From the NCBI GenBank assembly GCA_963605535.1, contig CAVCXB010000091.1:1-11929 (forward strand): DNA of 11,929 nt, in the 5' to 3' direction. The DNA comes from Anthropogastromicrobium chipingensis_A. GTDB lineage: Bacteria; Bacillota; Clostridia; Lachnospirales; Lachnospiraceae. A program made the position numbers and the translations under genes. Within the stretch, counting starts at the first letter, position 1. Every line of letters starts with the position of its first letter. The notes under the pieces were generated by a model. That model worked only from the letters and a program-made list of their open reading frames with translations. It had not been told where the DNA came from and did not search any database. Shown here in pieces: positions 6,578-11,929 of the stretch.

Positions 6578-7261
6578 ATGTTATTTTTGAAGGTGTTTTT
6601 AACCGAATTCATAGCAGAGATGGGGGATAAAACCCAGCTTATGCTGATCGCTCTTACTTCGAAATATAAGTTAAGAGACATTATCATGGGAACGGCCGCA
6701 GCAATTCTTGTCTTAAATGGACTGGCTGTTTTAGCGGGCGGACTTGTCAGTGAATTCATTCCTGACTGGCTGATTAAGATGGTTGCAGCACTTGCATTCC
6801 TTTATTTTGCTGCATCAACAATTGCCGGTGATGATGACGATGAAGAGGAAGAGGGCGGCAAATCAAAGATTCAGTTTGCTCCACTCGCTGTTTTCTGTAC
6901 ATTTTTCGTAGCAGAGCTTGGCGATAAGACACAGCTTACTGCGATTACATTTGGTGCAAACGAAGGCATGGGATCTGCACTTATTGTATGGATTGGATGT
7001 TCACTTGGACTTTTTGCAGCAGATATTCTTGGAATGTTAGTTGGCTATCTTTTAAAGAGCAAGACGCCAGAAGGATTGCTTAATACACTCGCATTTGTAA
7101 TATTCTCTGTATTTGGTATCTACACACTTTATCAGGGACTTAACCTGATAAGCGGAAGCGTCTGTCCAATGCCGGTATGGCCGGCTCTTATCCTTGTGAC
7201 TGCTGGTTTTGTAGTTTTATGTGTCTGTCTTTTTATAAAAAGAGAGAAGAAGGCAAAATAA
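6578..7261 (+). CDS. GDT1/TMEM165 (UPF0016) family cation transporter, likely Mn2+ exporter
   Basis: The 227-residue product carries both signature motifs of UPF0016, E14-M-G-D17-K-T and E113-L-G-D116-K-T, one in each half of an inverted duplicated fold. Family members export Mn2+ (or exchange Ca2+/Mn2+ for H+) across the membrane. Predicted helices are near 3-26, 36-58, 64-83, 100-123, 131-157, 167-190 and 200-220. The last is extra compared with the usual six-helix, roughly 190-residue protein. The loop between the halves holds an acidic run, DDDDEEEE (85-92). ATG 6578 is chosen over GTG 6548: AAGGA sits 4 nt and GGAGG 12 nt upstream of the ATG, and the hydrophobic signature begins there. 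Control by the upstream Mn2+ riboswitch gives the Mn2+ assignment. Confidence 0.9.
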   Translation: MLFLKVFLTEFIAEMGDKTQLMLIALTSKYKLRDIIMGTAAAILVLNGLAVLAGGLVSEFIPDWLIKMVAALAFLYFAASTIAGDDDDEEEEGGKSKIQFAPLAVFCTFFVAELGDKTQLTAITFGANEGMGSALIVWIGCSLGLFAADILGMLVGYLLKSKTPEGLLNTLAFVIFSVFGIYTLYQGLNLISGSVCPMPVWPALILVTAGFVVLCVCLFIKREKKAK

Positions 7262-7330
7262 AGCAAAAGAAATGTGTGGCGCTGAACGGCTACAGTAAAT
7301 TAAAACAAAAGATAGAAACGATCATGATTA

Positions 7331-7357
7331 GGGACAGGTAAATGTTTTGCCTGTCCC
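7331..7357 (+). terminator. Stable hairpin after the exporter gene, possible terminator
   Basis: GGGACAGGTAAA pairs with TTTGCCTGTCCC (12 bp including one G-U pair), leaving a 3-nt loop. It lies 70 nt after the exporter stop. No T-run follows (GATTCAC), so it may slow polymerase or protect the mRNA end without terminating on its own. Confidence 0.4.
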
Positions 7358-7370
7358 GATTCACTAAGTT

Positions 7371-7406
7371 AATTGTTAACCAAAAACTAAAAATAAGTTG
7401 ACAATT
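7371..7406 (+). promoter_or_regulatory. BirA operator of bioB-bioY
   Basis: AATTGTTAAC (7371-7380) and GTTGACAATT (7397-7406) form an inverted repeat matching at 9 of 10 positions with a 16-nt spacer. This agrees with the Firmicute BirA box (TTGTTAACC, 14-16 nt, GGTTGACAA type). The right half contains the -35 box, so biotinyl-AMP-loaded BirA would block RNA polymerase when biotin is plentiful. Confidence 0.88.
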
Positions 7407-7426
7407 AAAACAAAAAAGAGTACAAT
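7398..7426 (+). promoter_or_regulatory. Sigma-A promoter of bioB-bioY
   Basis: A perfect TTGACA (7398-7403), 17-nt spacer and TACAAT (7421-7426) predict transcription start near 7433. The -35 lies inside the BirA operator. Confidence 0.88.
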
Positions 7427-7462
7427 CAACTCGAATTTGCCTGTAATAGGAGGAAAAACAAC

Positions 7463-8455
7463 ATGGATATGCAGAAACTGGCAGAGGAAATTATTGCTGG
7501 AAAGAGACTGACACGAGAGGATGATCTGTCTTTCTTTCTGGATTGTGATTTAGATGACCTGTGCAAAGGTGCGGATAAAATCCGTGAGCATTTTGTAGGC
7601 GATAAAGTAGATCTTTGCACGATTATTAACGGACGAAGTGGTCGCTGTCCGGAGGACTGTAAGTACTGCGCACAGTCAGCGCATCATCACACAGACTGCG
7701 AGGTATATGGCTTTTTACCGGAGGAGCAGATCGTAGAAGCCTGTAAGATGAACGAGAGAGAGGGCGTAGATCGTTTCTCAATCGTTACGGCAGGAAAGGC
7801 ACTGACGGGTGAGGAGTTTGAGAAGGCCATTCACGCGTATGAAACGATGAAGAGGGAATGTCGCATTGATCTTTGCGCATCCATGGGATTTTTGACAAGA
7901 GAGCAGCTTCATAGACTGCATGAGGCTGGTGTGTCAAGCTATCATCATAACATTGAGACTTCAAAGCGCTATTTCCCGCAGATCTGCACGACTCACACTT
8001 ATGAGCAGAAGATCGCTACATTAAAGATGGTAAAGGAAGAAGGTATGTATGCCTGTTCCGGCGGCATCATTGGCATGGGCGAGACATGGGAGGACCGTCT
8101 TGACATGGCAGTGAGCCTTTCAGAGTGTGGAGTCGATTCCATTCCGATCAATGCGCTGATGCCGATTAAGGGAACACCGCTTGAGCATCTTGAGCGTATT
8201 ACCGAGCCAGAGATTCTGCGTACCGTTGCATTTTTCCGCTACATCAATCCACAGGCCGATATTCGTCTTGGCGCAGGACGCGCACTCTTAACAAAGGATG
8301 GCGAGCTTGCATTCCAGTCTGGTGTGTCCGCAACAATCACAGGAAATATGTTGACAACCGTTGCCTGTGCGACCATCCGAAGCGACAAAAAGATGCTTGA
8401 GGACATCGGAAGAGATGTGACACCGGAGTACCAGAAGGTACAAAATGGAGCGTAA
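7463..8455 (+). CDS. bioB: Biotin synthase
   Basis: The 330-residue radical SAM enzyme inserts sulfur into dethiobiotin to form biotin, the last step of biotin synthesis. The SAM-cluster motif is C62-P-E-D-C66-K-Y-C69. Other family segments are HHNIETS (161-167), YACSGGIIGMGE (197-208), INALMPIKGTPL (229-240) and IRLGAGR (267-273). Against the E. coli enzyme from memory, auxiliary cluster ligands Cys128, Cys188 and Arg260 correspond to C138, C198 and R268, but Cys97 corresponds to Ser106 (DRFSIVTAGK). Extra cysteines C79 and C175 are present. This fits the BioB class of obligate anaerobes that uses a different auxiliary cluster. AGGAGG lies 9 nt before the ATG. It heads a BirA-controlled operon with bioY, 42 nt downstream; no bioA, bioD or bioF is present in the window. 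Confidence 0.96.
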   Translation: MDMQKLAEEIIAGKRLTREDDLSFFLDCDLDDLCKGADKIREHFVGDKVDLCTIINGRSGRCPEDCKYCAQSAHHHTDCEVYGFLPEEQIVEACKMNEREGVDRFSIVTAGKALTGEEFEKAIHAYETMKRECRIDLCASMGFLTREQLHRLHEAGVSSYHHNIETSKRYFPQICTTHTYEQKIATLKMVKEEGMYACSGGIIGMGETWEDRLDMAVSLSECGVDSIPINALMPIKGTPLEHLERITEPEILRTVAFFRYINPQADIRLGAGRALLTKDGELAFQSGVSATITGNMLTTVACATIRSDKKMLEDIGRDVTPEYQKVQNGA

Positions 8456-8497
8456 ATAAAAGAAAAGCAAAAACAAGAGAGAGGGGAAAAAACAATT

Positions 8498-9043
8498 ATG
8501 AGAAACGAATCTGTTAAGACCATGACAATGTGTGCGATCATGGCAGCACTGATGTGCATTTTAGGACCAATGTCCATTCCGATTGGAGCTGTTCCAATCT
8601 CCTTTACAAACCTTGTCATTTACCTGACCGTTTATCTGCTCGGTGCAAAGAAGGGCTGCATCAGCTACCTGATTTATCTGCTTCTTGGTATCGTAGGACT
8701 TCCGGTATTTTCTGGTTACACAGGCGGTATCGCAAAGATTGCAGGACCGACAGGCGGTTATCTGGTTTCCTTTATTCTGCTTGCACTTATCAGTGGAATC
8801 GTTCTGGAAAAGACAAACAGAAACATCGTTTGGACGTATCTTGGCATGGTAGCAGGAACCGCAGTTGCCTATTTCTTTGGCACTGTATGGTTTGTCATTC
8901 AGGCACAGTGTACCGTACCTTACGCACTCAGCGTATGCGTAACACCATTTGTTCCGTTTGATTTAATCAAGATGGTGGTTGCCATCGTACTTGGAAAGGC
9001 AATCTTTGCCGCATTGAAAAAGAGCAGCCTGCTTCCGGTATAA
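8498..9043 (+). CDS. bioY: Biotin transporter BioY (ECF S-component)
   Basis: The 181-residue membrane protein has about six hydrophobic helices and the BioY hallmarks: an N-terminal region with LGPMSIPIGAVPISFTNL, a central segment around VFSGYTGGIAKIAGPTGGYL, and a C-terminal PFVPFDLIKMVVA. BioY binds biotin at high affinity and normally works with the shared ECF energising module (EcfA, EcfA', EcfT), which is not encoded here and is probably elsewhere. AGAGGGG precedes the ATG by about 11 nt. It lies 42 nt after bioB in the same operon and ends before a strong terminator. Pairing with bioB alone suggests scavenging of biotin, and possibly of dethiobiotin, for completion by BioB (inference). 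Confidence 0.95.
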   Translation: MRNESVKTMTMCAIMAALMCILGPMSIPIGAVPISFTNLVIYLTVYLLGAKKGCISYLIYLLLGIVGLPVFSGYTGGIAKIAGPTGGYLVSFILLALISGIVLEKTNRNIVWTYLGMVAGTAVAYFFGTVWFVIQAQCTVPYALSVCVTPFVPFDLIKMVVAIVLGKAIFAALKKSSLLPV

Positions 9044-9097
9044 CTAGTAGAATCGGCAGAATTAAAAATTGAAAAAATAAAACATTCTATCACACTC

Positions 9098-9134
9098 CCC
9101 CATGGATTTTGAATAAGCCATGGGGACTTTTTTT
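9098..9134 (+). terminator. Intrinsic terminator after bioY
   Basis: CCCCATGG (9098-9105) pairs with CCATGGGG (9118-9125) across a 12-nt loop; AC and a run of seven T's (9128-9134) follow. It ends the bioB-bioY operon. Confidence 0.9.
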
Positions 9135-9138
9135 ATCA

Positions 9139-9167
9139 TTGTTTTTCCATTTTCGCTGTGCTATGAT
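9139..9167 (+). promoter_or_regulatory. Sigma-A promoter with extended -10, upstream of the GH43 remnant and azlCD
   Basis: TTGTTT (9139-9144), a 17-nt spacer and TATGAT (9162-9167) preceded by TGC give an extended -10. Transcription would start near 9173. It overlaps the end of the bioY terminator's T-run region and is the only clear promoter before azlC. Confidence 0.65.
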
Positions 9168-9198
9168 AGGAGAAATGGAAAAAGGAGGAAATGAAAAG

Positions 9199-9587
9199 AT
9201 GCAGGCATATTTATTTGTACATTTTAGAGAAAAGACCACTCCGGACGGCGAGCTTCTTCGCGCCGATGAGATCACTGGGCCATACACCAGAATTCCGGCC
9301 TTTGACAAGAGCATGGAGGCGATTGAGGAAGGAAAGTACGAGGCTGCAACCGCCGTTAAGTTAGAGGATGGAAGATGGTACCTGTTCTTAGACTATTATG
9401 GCGTGCCGGGTGCAGGCAGGGCTATGTGCCGTTTGTCGCAGACAGCCTTGCAAGCGGAGCGTTTGTCAGAAGTGACGCCGCATTTTCATTCCCGTATGGC
9501 TTCAAGCACGGAACCATTTTGAAAATTTCCATGGAGGAGTAGCAGCGCATTAAAGACCATGACTGGTCGGATAAGGGCTGGCAGTAA
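9199..9587 (+). pseudogene. Degraded GH43-type glycosidase remnant
   Basis: The first frame starts MQAYLFVHFREKTTPDGE, which matches from memory the start of Lachnospiraceae GH43-type arabinofuranosidase/xylosidase-like proteins of about 300 residues. It then jumps straight to their C-terminal part (ITGPYTRIPAFDKSMEAIEE, then DGRWYLFLDYYGVPGAG), so roughly 200 residues, including most of the catalytic blades, are missing. At about 9415-9420 a one-base loss shifts the frame. The correct sequence continues in the other frame as GYVPFVADSLASGAF and FSFPYGFKHGTILKISMEE. There a TAG at 9540 replaces an expected Tyr codon, after which QRIKDHDWSDKGWQ runs to TAA 9585-9587. Read as annotated from the first frame, it would end at TGA 9520-9522 as a 108-residue product. 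GGAGG lies 10 nt before ATG 9199. Not expected to be active. Confidence 0.8.
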
Positions 9588-9595
9588 GCAGTACA

Positions 9596-10330
9596 ATGAG
9601 TAACAAAAAAGCATTCAGCAAGGGGATGTATGACAGCATCCCCATTGCGCTTGCCTATTTTGCAGTTGCATTTTCGCTGGGAATTATGGCAAGAAAAGCA
9701 GGACTGACCCCATTTCAGGGGTTTTTATCAAGTGTGCTCAACCATGCATCGGCAGGTGAGTATGCAGAATTTACCGTTATCGAGGCGAAAGCGCCCTATA
9801 TCGAGATGGCGCTTGTCATCCTCATCACAAACGCAAGGTATCTTTTAATGAGCTGCGCGTTAAGCCAGCGTTTTGCACCGGATGCGCCGCTCATTCACCG
9901 TATCATAGTGGGTTTTGGCATCACCGATGAGATCTTTGGAATCTCCATCGCAAGACCTGGAAATGTGAATCCCTTCTATACATATGGAGCAATGGCGCTC
10001 GCACTGCCGGCATGGTCATCCGCCACGGCGATCGGAATCGTTGCGGGAAATATCCTGCCGGCTTCTGCTGTCAGTGCGCTTAGTGTTGCGCTGTATGGCA
10101 TGTTTTTGGCGATCGTTATTCCGCCGACAAAGAAAAATAAAGTCTTAGGCGGCGTTGTCGTGATCAGCTTTGTGTTAAGCGGTCTGTTTAACTGGCTTCC
10201 GCTCACCGCGAAGCTTTCCGCAAGTATGAGAACCATCATTTTAACTATTTTAATCGCAGGAGGAGCCGCTGCGCTGTTCCCAGTGAAGGACGAAACGCAG
10301 GAAGGAGAAACAAAAAACGATGCAGCATAA
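9596..10330 (+). CDS. azlC: AzlC-family branched-chain amino acid exporter, large subunit
   Basis: The 244-residue polytopic protein matches AzlC/YgaZ: an N-terminal PIALAYFAVAFSLGIMARKAG, then LILITNARYLLMSCALSQ-like and GFGITDEIFGI segments, and several further helices. With AzlD it forms a membrane complex that exports branched-chain amino acids and gives resistance to toxic analogues such as azaleucine (family knowledge). The C-terminus is charged and cytoplasmic. The start ATG is 8 nt after the TAA of the glycosidase remnant. The only nearby Shine-Dalgarno-like stretch is AAGGG 18 nt upstream, so initiation looks weak and may once have depended on coupling to the upstream gene. azlD overlaps its 3' end by 11 nt. 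Confidence 0.92.
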   Translation: MSNKKAFSKGMYDSIPIALAYFAVAFSLGIMARKAGLTPFQGFLSSVLNHASAGEYAEFTVIEAKAPYIEMALVILITNARYLLMSCALSQRFAPDAPLIHRIIVGFGITDEIFGISIARPGNVNPFYTYGAMALALPAWSSATAIGIVAGNILPASAVSALSVALYGMFLAIVIPPTKKNKVLGGVVVISFVLSGLFNWLPLTAKLSASMRTIILTILIAGGAAALFPVKDETQEGETKNDAA

Positions 10331-10625
10331 TATTTATCTGTACATCCTAGTGTCTGCGCTTGTATCCTTTGCCGTGCGTGCGGTGCCGCTGACACTGATT
10401 CGAAAGAAAATTGAAAATCCATTTTTAAAGTCATTCTTATTTTATGTGCCGTATGTAACGCTGTCGGTCATGACCTTTCCAGCCATCATCGAGACCACCG
10501 CTGTTCCGATCGCCGGAATCTTAGCACTCGTGGCTGGAATTGTTGCCGCGAGAAAGGGCGTCAGTATGTTTCTCGTGGCGGTCATCTGCTGTGTGATTGT
10601 GTTCGCGGCGGAGATGCTGATCTAA
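10320..10625 (+). CDS. azlD: AzlD-family branched-chain amino acid exporter, small subunit
   Basis: The 101-residue protein has about four hydrophobic helices and the AzlD pattern: AVRAVPLTLIRKKIENPFLK near residues 18-37, then a FLFYVPYVTLSVMTFPAI segment. It is the small partner of AzlC in amino acid export. The ATG overlaps the last 11 bases of azlC, with AAGGAG about 12 nt upstream inside azlC, so the two are translationally coupled. No terminator is seen directly after it. Confidence 0.92.
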   Translation: MQHNIYLYILVSALVSFAVRAVPLTLIRKKIENPFLKSFLFYVPYVTLSVMTFPAIIETTAVPIAGILALVAGIVAARKGVSMFLVAVICCVIVFAAEMLI

Positions 10626-10635
10626 ATCACTGGGG

Positions 10636-10966
10636 ATGGGAAATAAGTCAAAAAATAAACAAACATAGAATACAAAAACACTGGACACAAGATCAGTTAG
10701 TGATTGCCGTGGATGTTGATCGTGCTGATACCTCAAGGTATGAAAATGGAACAAATGGTGCGATGAACTGTATAAAGTTAAAGAGTTTTGCAGAAGCACT
10801 TGGTGTAACAATGGATGAGTTGATGAGGGACGAAAAAGAAAACTCGAAGATAGGCACTTCGATACAAAAGAGATATGATAATTTAAATCCTGTGCATCAA
10901 AACATGATAAGTGAAACAATTAACGCGTATTTGTATAAAGAAAATAAAGTTATGATGATAAGCTGA
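10636..10966 (+). pseudogene. XRE-family helix-turn-helix regulator with frameshifted start
   Basis: The frame ending TGA 10964-10966 encodes a recognisable XRE helix-turn-helix: HRIQKHWTQDQLVIAVDVDR, then SRYENG and LKSFAEALGVTMDELM. The tail is short and unrelated (about 40 residues). The frame has no ATG, GTG or TTG before the domain. The first usable start (GTG 10700) would delete helix 1 and part of helix 2. A plausible start, ATG 10636 (MGNKSKNK), is in another frame and hits TAG at 10666-10668. Removing one A within AAACAAACAT (about 10657-10666) would join it smoothly to HRIQKHW. So either a single-base insertion inactivated the gene, or the base is a sequencing error, or a non-standard start is used. 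Located 10 nt after azlD, same strand. Confidence 0.65.
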
Positions 10967-10968
10967 AA

Positions 10969-11003
10969 TGCCATTTCGCCCTTAAAGCTGAATGGCACTT
11001 TTT
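10969..11003 (+). terminator. Intrinsic terminator after the XRE-like gene
   Basis: TGCCATT (10969-10975) pairs with AATGGCA (10991-10997); C and TTTTT (10999-11003) follow. It starts 2 nt after the XRE-like stop codon and probably ends the azlCD transcript. Confidence 0.75.
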
Positions 11004-11029
11004 ATTTGGCAAAAAAGTGTAGTAAATTC

Positions 11030-11056
11030 GCCACATAGATGTGGCATATATGCCAC
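11030..11056. repeat. Overlapping palindromes sharing one arm
   Basis: GCCACA-TAGA-TGTGGC (11030-11045) is a perfect 6-bp hairpin with a 4-nt loop. Its right arm is also the left half of a perfect 16-bp palindrome GTGGCATATATGCCAC (11041-11056). The three arms can pair in two exclusive ways. It ends about 20 nt before an extended -10 box, covering the place of a -35 element. Confidence 0.8.
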
Positions 11057-11075
11057 CAAAAGAACGCGTATATTT

Positions 11076-11084
11076 TGTTATGAT
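11076..11084 (+). promoter_or_regulatory. Candidate extended -10 promoter
   Basis: TGTTATGAT gives TG-n plus a 5-of-6 -10 box. No -35 box is visible at 11056-11061; that position abuts the palindrome. No gene begins within 300 nt, so its transcript is unknown. Confidence 0.4.
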
Positions 11085-11393
11085 AGGATCAGTTCAAGAA
11101 ACATGCTCATAAGATCATAAGACAATGTGAAATGGGCAAATGATAGTGACCTGAACAAATAAATTTATTTTTTAGCCTGATTCTAGAGAAGGCGAAGGAT
11201 ACCATAGCAAAGCCCACAGAATAATGATTTATCGGCTGATTCTGTAGGAATGTGTATGGGATTACTGAGTCTGCCTCTGGAATTTTTTTTGCCATTCGCT
11301 AAAATTAGGCAGATACCATGTTTCTTATGTATATAGTTTATCTTACTGCGCTGTTGGTATTCTTCTCTTTCTGAGGTAAGGGGAAAGGAAAAA

Positions 11394-11929
11394 ATGGAGA
11401 ATATCATTGTACAAAATGAGCGTGTTACACTGCGGGAGCTGAGAACGCAGATAAGTGCTACATCAGAAGGAAGACTGCCTACATTTAAGCAGCTTATGGA
11501 AATGAAATCTGCTGTAGTAGCTCAAAAGGTTGTGAATACAGCATTGCTGACAGTCTATCAGAATGGGTATGCAGTTTATGAAGCAGATGGTGCGCGGACA
11601 ATTATGGCAGTAGATCGCTGCAAAGAATATACATATGACTTTAACAATGGAACTCGAATAACCATTCAAGAAGAACTAATGGAAAATGAAGAATGGAGTA
11701 TCCGCCTTTTAATGGAAGGTTCGAACCGGCTATGTCATCGAGAACAAGTCGGGCTATCAGTTTGATGTCAAGCTTGCGGATTATGCGAACCTGGCAACGA
11801 TTATTGCGACAGGAACTCCATCCGGCATGGCATTTTCCGACATTCAGGATAATAAGGTCTTTGTACTGGAAAAAGTAGAAAAGCGAATGTATTCCTACAT
11901 GGGCTATACCAGTGATTTCCGAAATATAG
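11394..11929 (+). pseudogene. Unrecognised gene, apparently frameshifted and running off the window
   Basis: ATG 11394 follows GGGGAAAGGA by about 5 nt and opens a 123-codon frame ending TGA 11763-11765. Its product begins MENIIVQNERVTLRELRTQ and holds a plausible compact domain (TFKQLMEMKSAVVAQKV, LLTVYQNGYAVYEADG, EEWSIRLLMEGSNR). After about 11728 the coding look moves to another frame, which reads on without a stop to the window end as GYVIENKSGYQFDVKLADYA and TIIATGTPSGMAFSDIQDN. That frame has a stop at 11710 and no start of its own nearby, so one gene with a one-base insertion between about 11713 and 11730 is the simplest reading. A deletion joining two genes is an alternative. I do not recognise either part; no function is proposed. 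Confidence 0.5.

Larger units (their letters stand above)
11004..11393. other. Non-coding region, about 390 bp, with palindromes and an isolated promoter
   Basis: No supported gene is seen on either strand. The minus-strand frames here (for example 11107-11295 and 11183-11407) lack ribosome binding sites and recognisable domains. The region contains the overlapping palindromes at 11030-11056, an extended -10 element at 11076-11084, and an inverted repeat ACAGAAT/ATTCTGT at 11216-11222 and 11239-11245. It is AT-rich and could be decayed intergenic DNA or hold a small RNA starting near 11090. Confidence 0.5.

Noticed and set aside
6115..6759. 214-codon minus-strand frame
   Set aside because: It runs antisense through the promoter, riboswitch and exporter start, all of which are strongly supported; composition looks non-coding.
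8530..8961. 143-codon plus-strand frame within bioY
   Set aside because: Out-of-frame shadow of bioY, rich in Cys, His, Arg and Trp as expected for a non-coding frame.
10521..10919. 132-codon minus-strand frame opposite azlD and the XRE-like gene
   Set aside because: Antisense to both recognisable proteins; Ser/His/Leu-rich shadow with no domain.
11281..11294. Run of eight T's as a possible terminator
   Set aside because: No hairpin precedes it on the plus strand, and none follows that would serve the minus strand.
11289..11319. TTGCCA and TACCAT as a promoter for the last gene
   Set aside because: The spacer is 19 nt and both boxes are weak; not convincing.
11107..11407. Two overlapping minus-strand frames of 62 and 74 codons in the non-coding region
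   Set aside because: No ribosome binding site, no recognised motif, and they overlap each other in different frames.

Overview
The window looks like chromosomal DNA from an anaerobic Firmicute, most likely a gut Lachnospiraceae. The evidence is moderate GC, strong AGGAGG-type ribosome binding sites, sigma-A promoters with 17-nt spacers, a Firmicute BirA operator, a yybP-ykoY riboswitch, and protein families common in that group (cytoplasmic BMP-domain protein, PflX-like radical SAM, two-gene bioB-bioY set, AzlCD). The taxonomic call is inference from gene content, not from a marker gene. I see no tRNA, rRNA, CRISPR array or complete insertion sequence.

Left part (1-5000). A cell-surface lipoprotein gene runs leftward out of the window. 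Divergent from it is a two-gene rightward unit: a signal-less protein joining a ParB-like segment to a BMP (PnrA-like) ligand-binding domain, then a small metallophosphoesterase. Facing it is a leftward unit: a secreted GH5 cellulase with a CBM2-like tail, then a 74-residue two-helix membrane protein. The leftward unit's likely terminator, a C(UUCG)G hairpin with a U-run, lies inside the 3' coding end of the metallophosphoesterase gene.

Middle part (5000-9135). A PflX-like radical SAM gene is followed by a sigma-A promoter, a yybP-ykoY-type Mn2+ riboswitch whose P1 helix competes with a long terminator hairpin, and the GDT1/UPF0016 cation exporter it should control. Next come a BirA operator overlapping the -35 box, bioB and bioY, closed by an intrinsic terminator. 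BioB plus BioY without the rest of the biotin pathway suggests uptake of biotin or dethiobiotin with only the last synthetic step done here. This BioB lacks one Cys of the classic [2Fe-2S] site, which fits the class described from obligate anaerobes.

Right part (9135-11929). This part is visibly decaying. A GH43-type glycosidase survives only as a remnant with a large internal deletion, a frameshift and a nonsense codon, yet keeps a good promoter and sits directly before azlC-azlD (branched-chain amino acid exporter). An XRE-type regulator follows whose start appears frameshifted away, then a terminator. About 390 bp of non-coding DNA comes next, with overlapping palindromes beside an extended -10 promoter. 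Last is an unrecognised, apparently frameshifted gene that runs off the right edge.

A further theme is that several leaders (before the BMP, metallophosphoesterase and radical SAM genes) are purine-rich and U-poor, and encode short Lys/Gln-rich frames.
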